A DNA stretch of 64,000 nt from Hydnum rufescens UP504 (taxonomy: Eukaryota; Basidiomycota; Agaricomycetes; Cantharellales; Hydnaceae): positions 35,648 to 99,647 of the forward strand of contig MU128977.1 in assembly GCA_014904985.1 (NCBI GenBank). Reading direction: 5' to 3'. Positions 57,401-64,000 of this stretch are shown here, piece by piece (the first letter of the stretch is position 1; each line of letters begins with the position of its first letter). The notes under the pieces are model-generated. The model worked only from the letters and a program-made list of their open reading frames with translations. It had not been told where the DNA came from and did not search any database. The translations under genes were made by a program, and so were the position numbers.

Positions 57401-58078
57401 CTTTATCGCTCTGCAGAAATTACTAACACCACCAGATGTTGGTTAAGGTTATAGGGGTAGAGAATGAAAAGGTATGGGAGGGGCTCAGGTTAGTCTCAAT
57501 GGGTTGATTGGCTTACTAGGTATAGAAATGGTATGGATGACTCTGATATGACGTAATGTTTCTGACTCTAGCTGGACTGCTTGTATCACGATTGTTGAAT
57601 TGAAACTTAGAAGCTATTTCTGATTTTAAACTTTTATGGGCTTGAACCTATTATCATATGATTCAGGGCTTAGACATCTAGCACACCTACACTGAGGGTC
57701 CTACAACTATCTACAACTTCTTGTTGTTGCTCTGAGTACACCTTTCAGTTACTTGGCCACTTGAATTTCTTGTCTGTAACTACTTTATTTCAAGGGGAGT
57801 CTTATCTAAAAGCTACCTAAAACTACAAAATTCGATTCCTTATATGTATTTTTGGATGTCTGTGTACTTTTCTGTGCCAAAGTCTGTGTGATGTTTGGAA
57901 TGGCGCAGTTGTGGGACGTTTGGATGACTAAATCAGGCTGAGTCATATCTTTTGCTTAGTCATACAAATAGCTTTGTCATACTTTTGAGTCCGGTTTTTT
58001 TTGACATGTAGAAAACTTTTTATTTTGTTTGTTGAATGGAGTTATTTCAACTGAGTTTCCTTGATATCTTTGGGCTGT
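57401..58078. other. Non-coding stretch before the LTR
   Basis: AT-rich, no gene, no clear repeat. Confidence 0.4.
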
Positions 58079-58691
58079 TGTCAGAGTTCGTCCGTTTCCC
58101 GGTTAATTCCGGATTTGTTTCCGGATTTGTTCCAGTTTGTTTCCGGTTTGTCCCCACCTCCGTTTCATTTCCCCTTCATTTCCTCGTTTCCTTTACTTCC
58201 GGTTCCCACACACTTACCCCTGGCCCTGTCCCTGTCCCCTCCACTTTCCCGTCCCTGCCTGCTCCCCCTCTTGTGCCTGCCCCCCTGTAACCACCTCTCA
58301 TTAAGCAATCAATCCCCCATAGTATAGGAACTATGTATAAGTAGTCTGGGGCGAAATCCAGAGATTCAGCTTTGGTCTCTCAGGATTTCCGCTTCCACTC
58401 TGGACTACAGGTTAGCCTCACTGTACCTATTCCCTTAATGTTAATCTCAGGATTTCCGCTTCCACTCCGGACTACAGTCTGAGTACTTCCCAGTTGACTC
58501 CGTGAGCTTAAGGACTGCTGTGCTCGTTTCCGCCTAGTCCCTTCCAGGCTGCTGGATTGCCTCTCTGTCTCAATCTCGCTATCTTGTTCTTGCCCGGATT
58601 CTCCTGGACTTAGCTGGACTCACACCAGACTTAGTCGGAGTTATCTGTGTTTATATTTGTTTGGTGCTCTCGTCGCAGTGTGGCCCTGACA
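58079..58691 (+). repeat. LTR (613 bp), possible 5' LTR of the element ending beyond 64 kb
   Basis: Begins TGTCAG, ends CTGACA. It has a TATA-like block TATAAGTAGTC at about 58337 and the duplicated CTCAGGATTTCCGCTTCCAC block. It shares most of its length with 63557 onward (same strand) and with 2124-2788 (opposite strand). The flanking 5-mers do not form a target duplication and no clear tRNA primer-binding site follows. Confidence 0.75.
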
Positions 58692-58924
58692 GAAGACCAA
58701 AGCTCTTTCATGAGCCCACCATCCGGTATAGAAGAAGGGTTAGGAGCTCCGATGACTGTCAAATCAAAATCTGGTTCAGCCAGTGTGTAGATAGGAGACT
58801 GTGTTTCTGTTTATTCAAATGGGTTGGTTCGCTTCGATGGTTGATCACTCTCTGCAAGATATGTATGTGTTTATTGGAGAATGGAATGTGATATGGACTA
58901 GCAATAGTCAATGATATATCGTAG

Positions 58925-59040
58925 ATGCTTATAGGAAGGCTTATACATTGTATGGAATGCTTATAGAAAGGCTTATATGTGGAGGATGCTTATAGGAAGG
59001 CTTATACGTCTGGGATGCTTGTGGAAAGGCTTATACATGT
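58925..59040 (+). repeat. Tandem repeat (about 30-35 bp, 4 degenerate units)
   Basis: Units built on ATGCTTATAGGAAGGCTTATA occur four times with variable linkers of 8-12 bp. No coding sense. Confidence 0.75.
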
Positions 59041-59479
59041 TCGTGTTGCATTTGTTTGTTTACTGATATTTGTGTGTCCTCGTTTACGTCCTCCTAGTCA
59101 AAATGCGGATATCTGTGGGCTATAGAATGGTCAGTGCTTGGTTAGTTTGGTTAGTATGCTTCAATCTTCTTTCCTGACTCGTATTTCGTTATGCTTACTT
59201 TTTCCTTGGATGTCCAGCAACTCTAACCTTAGGTTCTGCAACTATCCTTGGCTTCAGTATTTCGCGTAGATGGCTTCCAGTAACTTGGTCTCAACAACCT
59301 TGAAGATGACTTAGCTCCAGATGGCTTTAGATAGACAGTTCTTTAGATATTAAGCAGAATGGTAGACAGTAGTTGACAGTGGTTGATTTCCAGAGTGAGG
59401 AGATGGGGGGGAACAAGAAAATCTGCTAGCTTATATACCTATCTGAAGGTGGCTGTGCATGGAGCAAGAACAAAAGAGT

Positions 59480-59690
59480 AATAAAGCTATGAGATCATAG
59501 TGATGTCATGGGGGAGTCATAGTGGAGTAGAACAAAAGAGTAATAAAGAAATGATGTCATAATGCGGTCATAGCTGAGTCATCCATAGAGTGTGAAGTCA
59601 TAGTGAAGTCATAGTGATGTCATTCATAAAGAGAACAAAAGGATTCATAAAGGGAATGATGTCACTAATTTGCTGAGCTTGTGGAGTGGT
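59480..59690 (+). repeat. Short-period repeat rich in GTCATAGTGA / GATGTCAT
   Basis: The words GTCATAGTG and TGATGTCA recur in irregular array, with AACAAAAGAGTAATAAAG twice (about 59470 and 59533). Non-coding. Confidence 0.6.
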
Positions 59691-59772
59691 TGGAGCATGA
59701 TGTCACTGATCTTGTGATGTGTTTTGGGGCTCATGGGAAGCGAAATTAAAGGACATCTCCGGGTTCTGGAGA

Positions 59773-59866
59773 TTAATCTGAGCATAGTCCAGTGGTTAAG
59801 GTGTTTTTGTTACTGGTTAATAAAAGGAACAAGTGCATGGTGTGGGATTCGATGCAGAGACAGCAG
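59773..59866 (+). other. tRNA-like / SINE-like pol III promoter (A and B boxes)
   Basis: The A-box-like TAGTCCAGTGGTTAAGGT starts at about 59785 and the B-box-like GGGATTCGATGC is at 59844-59855, a spacing normal for tRNA genes or tRNA-derived SINEs. A full cloverleaf with acceptor stem could not be drawn, so this is not called a tRNA gene. It lies directly before three copies of the dispersed module. Confidence 0.35.
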
Positions 59867-59869
59867 TTT

Positions 59870-60300
59870 GTATCCGTAATAGGCGTGCTTGGTATCATTC
59901 AATGCGGATTTTTAACAGCTTTCTGGGCGCGGTGGTTCCGAGCAGATCCGGTGTAAACTGACGGAGAAATTCGTTTTTTACTGATGGGTGTTAATTCTGA
60001 TAGTAATATTGTTCTGTAGAGTTCATTTTTAATCTGTTCTTCGCGTGCTCAGTACCGTTGGATGCGGATTTTTTATATCTTTCTAGGCGCGGTTGTTCCG
60101 AGAGTATTGAATGCGAACTGACGGAGGTATTCGTTTTTTACTGGAAATCCTGGATTTTAATAATAAAATTGGCCTGGAGAGTGCAGTTTTGGTCTGTTCA
60201 ACTTGTGTTTGGTACCGTTCGAAAGGTGTGAATCGTAGCTTTCTAAGCGTTACATGGGCGTACCTCTCCGATCAAAACTGACGGAGTTATAAAACGAATT
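59870..60300 (+). repeat. Three tandem copies of the dispersed module
   Basis: Copies at about 59873-59975, 60046-60135 and 60198-60292. Each has G(C/T)TTGGTA(C/T)C(A/G)TTC or similar, AATGCGGATTTTT or GTGTGAATCGTA, CTTTCT(G/A)GGCG and (A)ACTGACGGAG. The spacing is irregular (about 150-175 bp). Confidence 0.6.
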
Positions 60301-60656
60301 TGTTTCTGCGCATAGCCGTAATTAATCTCATAATTGGTCATGTGATCATCCAATGGCTGGAAGTTGTGTAATTTCGCTTTTTCTGATACTGGATGTTTTT
60401 ATCTTCCACAGATGGTGAACACTTTTAATTGCAGCCCCTTGCAATGCCCTTTGCCTTTCTTGACAGTCATATGATTGAGATCTGACCATGCCTCCTTGTG
60501 TAGAACCACCACGTCCATCCTTCAAACCAAAGCAAGATTTCTTCTGAGTTTACGTTTCGAATTTGGTGATAGAAATCGCTTATTGTTGGGTAAGGATCTT
60601 TAATATCCGCATTTTTAATAGTTTTTCCTTTGTATTATTCTAGGATTTTTAAGCGA

Positions 60657-60989
60657 TTACCCACTTTGAATGGCATTGTTCAGGTGGAGGTCAAGAGCAT
60701 CTGTGGAGAAGGTTCGGTGGGGTACAGACATGTTTTCTGGAACACGGAGGAGAAGACCAAATTCGATTTCGAGATCATGGCGTAATGAGGGTCGATTGTT
60801 ATGCGGTTCTCCGAACTCGTATGTTGTCCAGTCGACCCTTTTTGTCTTTATAATGCCATCGTATGCAACTTGGGGATTAGGATAATAGCGGATAATTGTG
60901 TGGGGTTTGAGATGGGTGAATGGTTCTGGGTACGGGTAATTGAATTGCCGATATACAATCGTGTGAAGTTCCAATGGCATGGTGAACAC
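60657..60989 (-). CDS. Unrecognised protein-like exon inside the LTR-bounded region
   Basis: A 110-aa frame (ELHTIVYRQFNYPYPEPF, IIRYYPNPQVAYDGI, VDWTTYEFGEPHNNRPSL, DLEIEFGLLLRVPENMSVP) of balanced composition, unlike the surrounding AT-rich DNA. The last part resembles, in spacing of hydrophobic and acidic residues, the end of the frame at 61852-62214 (DFHVKVQIRTAVYGN). This suggests two related beta-rich units. It may be the 3' exon of a gene beginning near 62792. No known family recognised. Confidence 0.35.
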   Translation of the reverse strand: MFTMPLELHTIVYRQFNYPYPEPFTHLKPHTIIRYYPNPQVAYDGIIKTKRVDWTTYEFGEPHNNRPSLRHDLEIEFGLLLRVPENMSVPHRTFSTDALDLHLNNAIQSG

Positions 60990-61350
60990 TTTTTGATTCG
61001 TGCCTTGAGGATAGTCGTTCGATTTGCTTTTATGTCACTTTTGCATCCGCAGATCAATAATCATGTGTCCATTTAATCTTGCTTAGGTTTTTCATGGGTT
61101 CGAAATCCTTCATTGATGTGCAGGGTCATTTTCATTCATATTTTGCTGTCAGCTTCTCATATGTCAATGTCATCAGGGGACAGGCAGAGGCAGTGTTTTA
61201 TTTCAAAGAGAATCAAACAGCGATGGGGATTGTGTGGGTGAAGTATGGGTCTGGGCACTCGTCCTCCATTTCGCCAAACACTATGAGGATGAGATGGATT
61301 CGAACGAGTAGGTGACCGTCTGAACTGAAGTCACTGATTCGGATTTGGCT

Positions 61351-62214
61351 TCAGTAGGCGTAATAGAAGTGATCAGTATCGTTTTCGATGTCGGGATAAA
61401 ATACGCTGAATTCTCCTACACGTAGTGCCAGGTAGTGTGAGTCGCAGTCGGTTACTAGTGCTCCAAGGCCGATTTCAGTTTCTTCCATCGTTGCAAAGTC
61501 CTGACATGAGAGAGGAATTTGATCGGCAGTCAAATTCGAATTATTGCCTGAGTTTTCGATATCGCCTGAGCTCCTGAATGTTTAATGAACATCTTTAATG
61601 ATTGTGGTTTTTACATACTGGTTGAACTCATGGCTTTTCGAGGTTGTAGTGGGAGTTTTTAGAATTGCAGATGAAGACATGTGGTCCGCGTTTTTTGATG
61701 ACTTTTGTATCCAGTTGTTCGGTTTTGGCACGTGACAGACCCACTGTTTATGTTCCTCTTTTCTATTTATGGTGTTTTTCATTTGCCTGTCATTTTCGTG
61801 ATAGAGGAAGATTTTTATTTTGAAAGACAATTCAACGACGACGATGGTGGTTTATTCAGGAGGGTGATGGGTGAACGTAGGAAGGTGGACTGTGTCTGTG
61901 TCAACATTCCCATATACAGCCGTTCTTATCTGCACCTTCACATGAAAATCTGAGTCATCGGAGTATTCTCGGGTTACGCAATATGATTCGAGGCGGGCGA
62001 TCGTATACGTTTGGACTGCAGTTGTCGTGTTGGGGCAAAAGTAACCCCTTCGTCCGATGTGGAGATTGAGAATTGGATCGTTCCGGTCCCTGACGTGTTG
62101 TACGAAGAAAACCATGAATCCTGTCATATCGTCCGGGATGTATATGTCGTCGAGGTTGGATGGGAGTTCCGTATGAGTCTCAGAAATGCCGTTGGTGAGT
62201 ATGTTGGTAGGCAT
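61351..62214 (-). CDS. Unrecognised multi-exon open frames (minus) inside the LTR-bounded region
   Basis: Frame 62214-61852 (120 aa: LDDIYIPDDMTGFMVFFVQHV, NLHIGRRGYFCPN, YTIARLESYCVTREYSDDSD) is followed by frame 61830-61582 and frame 61533-61351 (IGLGALVTDCDSHYLALRVGEF, FYPDIENDTDHFYYAY). Composition looks like a soluble or secreted beta-rich protein with acidic turns. Splice links between the frames are not established. The orientation opposite to the LTRs is what would be expected of an intron-containing gene carried inside a retroelement. Function unknown. Confidence 0.35.
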
Positions 62215-62540
62215 ATTTGATGGTGTCCTACCCCTTTTTAGGTAAGCATTTATACGAGTTGTGTTGTTTTTGACATACGTTCTTTTGAGAGTCAGTGGAT
62301 GGGATGGGGAAAGAGGATTTTTGTGTGAGAAGTGCTTTTATGAATGGATTTGAGAAAGAGAGAGAAATGCCTAGTTTTATTCTTTTTCTTTTTGATGAGT
62401 GGAGAAAATGAGACCGGACTCTTCATCGGTCTTGGGACCACAGAGAATCATAGATACATGCAGAAGGGCACATGTGATAACTTTGAATACGTCAGCCTTG
62501 CGCCAGATGACTGCGGTCGACGTCGAAGTGAGCAGAGCAG

Positions 62541-62792
62541 TCATCGTAAGAAGAGTGGAATTGGAGAGAATGTGATATATGTGGATAGAGGGCTGGGTAA
62601 CTTGTTAGTTTTCGTGTCGCCTTTATAGTTTTGGCCTTCACCCGGCACATCCCGTTCACCCATGGTGATGATTGCCGTATGTTTCTTGTCGTATATCAAT
62701 GTCCATCCTGGGGCATTTGGTAGGCCGTTGAGTGTACGCGCAGAACAATAGATACTGAAAAAAAATAAGAAGGAAGGTCGCCAGAGATTCAT
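62541..62792 (-). CDS. Putative first exon with a signal peptide
   Basis: MNLWRPSFLFFFSIYCSARTLN is a good signal-peptide-like start, followed by PNAPGWTLIYDKKHTAIIT. It lies upstream of the minus-strand frames at 61.35-62.21 kb and may be their 5' exon. The region to 62215 also contains short open frames. Weak call. Confidence 0.3.
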   Translation of the reverse strand: MNLWRPSFLFFFSIYCSARTLNGLPNAPGWTLIYDKKHTAIITMGERDVPGEGQNYKGDTKTNKLPSPLSTYITFSPIPLFLR

Positions 62793-63556
62793 ATTTCATA
62801 TTAAGCTGGTTAGCGGAATTCAGAGACACGGAGGATCACTGCTGCGATGCGGGAGGGATCAGAGAGGCAGGACGTTGATGCTTTTGGCGTGGCATAGGTA
62901 TTTTATCGTAGACCCGTAGTTTTTCGAGAATTCCAGACTTTCCATAGATCAAACATTTCATGGCTCGGGCGTCATTCGAAATTTCTTTTGGCTCATGTTC
63001 ATAGGGTGTCTAAGATCTATAGTTTTATCGTAAGTCCTTGTGATCGCCTTGTAGAGATTGTTTAGGGAATTTCCTTTTTTGAGAATAGATTTTCCTTTAT
63101 GACATTCTTCAGGGATTATAAGCGGATTCGGCAATCTGGAGACTCTCTGAGGGGTTCCCTAGGTTTCTTGGAGAAGGTTCCTTCGTTTTCCACTCACAAT
63201 TTTATTTTCAAATAGCCCACGAATCTGTGGCTCTTGGCGGTGCCAAAGGTAGGTTTCTCATTGATTTTCCGGTCAAGTGAATACTGAGGGGGAGGGAAGA
63301 GTTGTTCGTTATTTTTGTTTGCATCTTTTCACATATCATGGGTTGGTCGTGATTTTTGGTATTTTTGCTATATTTATTTGATTTATTATGTCCTGTGGGC
63401 AATGTGAACTCCGTTGCAGCGATGTCCGTTGTGGCTATTTTGGTCGTGCATATGGTATTTCTTTAAGCGTTTCCGGCGAATATTCATTTATTGGGTTCCA
63501 TCATAATTCTGCCTAGTTGAATAGGATCCACAGGGATGGTATGCTGAACTCGGTAA
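62793..63556. other. Non-coding stretch before the second LTR
   Basis: AT-rich, no gene recognised, no clear polypurine tract noted immediately before 63557. Confidence 0.4.
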
Positions 63557-64000
63557 TGTCGTGTCAGAGTTCATCCGATTCCCGGTTAAATTCCCAGATT
63601 CTGTTTCGGATTTGTTCCAGGATTGTTTCGGATTGTCCGCCTCGTTTCATTCCCTTCATGTTCTCATTCCTTATTCCCGGTTCACACTTCTGGCCTGTCT
63701 GTCCCCTCTCCTTTCCGTCTGCCCCGTTCCCACCCTTGTGCTGCCCCCTGGTAACCCTCTCATTAAGCATCATCCCCCGTGTATAGGAACTATGAATATA
63801 AGAAGAAGAGAGAGACGATGTCACAGAGAATATAGACTTTTCGTCCATCATACAGAATTCCGCTTCCACTCCGGCTACAGTCGAGTTCCCCAGAATAGAC
63901 TTACCGTGAGCTTAGTGACCGTGTGGCTCGTTTCCGCTAGTCTCGGGCTTGCTGGACTTTGCCTCTCCATCCAAATCTTGTTAACTGTTCTTTGCCCCGT
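63557..64000 (+). repeat. LTR copy with many short deletions, cut by the window end
   Basis: Starts TGTCAGAGTTCATCCGAT, matching the LTR at 58079 but with numerous 1-3 nt losses and one replaced segment near 63800-63850. It still carries CATTAAGCAT, TATAGGAACTATG and CTCCGGCTACAG blocks. It ends with the window before its 3' end. Confidence 0.7.

Larger units (their letters stand above)
58079..64000 (+). mobile_element. Candidate non-autonomous LTR element bounded by two like-oriented LTRs
   Basis: Two LTRs of one family in the same orientation enclose 4.87 kb (58692-63556). No protease, reverse transcriptase, RNase H or integrase motif is visible on either strand. The interior holds a 34-bp tandem repeat, three copies of the dispersed module, a tRNA-like pol III promoter and minus-strand open frames. 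Either this is a large retrotransposon derivative, or two solo LTRs happen to flank unrelated DNA. The second LTR is truncated by the window end, so length and flanks cannot be compared. Confidence 0.4.

Noticed and set aside
58692..63556. Autonomous retrotransposon with pol genes
   Set aside because: No YxDD, integrase HHCC/DDE or protease DTG motif was found in any frame.

Overview
The window is nuclear DNA of a filamentous fungus, most likely a basidiomycete (Agaricomycetes). The coding genes are split by many short introns (about 50-90 nt, GT-AG with some GC-AG) and include exons as small as 8 nt. Protein families typical of Agaricomycetes are present: a sphingolipid delta-8 desaturase, a wax-synthase-like MBOAT enzyme, a Dal5/Tna1-type MFS carrier, HGD-type kinases, F-box-like proteins and a Crinkler-type protein. 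No bacterial operon structure, rRNA or CRISPR was seen, and no canonical tRNA was found by eye.

Layout. 1-6.6 kb: minus-strand membrane-protein paralogs, one apparently split by a retroelement ORF1 remnant that itself carries a solo LTR. 6.85-9.24 kb and 15.56-18.15 kb: a direct segmental duplication. The right copy holds an intact desaturase gene and the left copy is a pseudogene. 11.07-13.56 kb: a spliced protein kinase with an unusual N-terminal region. 20.6-21.6 kb: an unrecognised membrane protein. 23.3-44 kb: the gene-dense core, with GH31 glucosidase II alpha, an NmrA fragment, a microbial-type PARG protein, a small membrane protein (possibly mitochondrial), the GPI ethanolamine-phosphate transferase Gpi13/PIG-O, an unknown basic protein, a wax-synthase-like enzyme and pinin. 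44.3-51.1 kb: a Crinkler-type gene, an F-box-like remnant and a duplicated tandem CsaA-type tRNA-binding gene (one intact copy, one broken). 51.9-54.9 kb: an MFS carrier with a run of micro-exons. 54.9-64 kb: a repeat-rich tract with two MITE-like elements, three large hairpins, dispersed modules, and an LTR-bounded element. No reverse transcriptase is seen inside that element, but minus-strand open frames of unknown function are.

Functionally, the core genes belong to ER glycoprotein quality control (GH31), GPI-anchor assembly (Gpi13), sphingolipid and lipid modification (desaturase, MBOAT) and pre-mRNA processing (pinin). They look like independently regulated housekeeping or accessory genes rather than a metabolic cluster. 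Both flanks are dominated by repeats, duplications and pseudogenes. All exon models were derived by reading splice signals and conserved motifs by eye. Family assignments rest on remembered motifs, not on searches.
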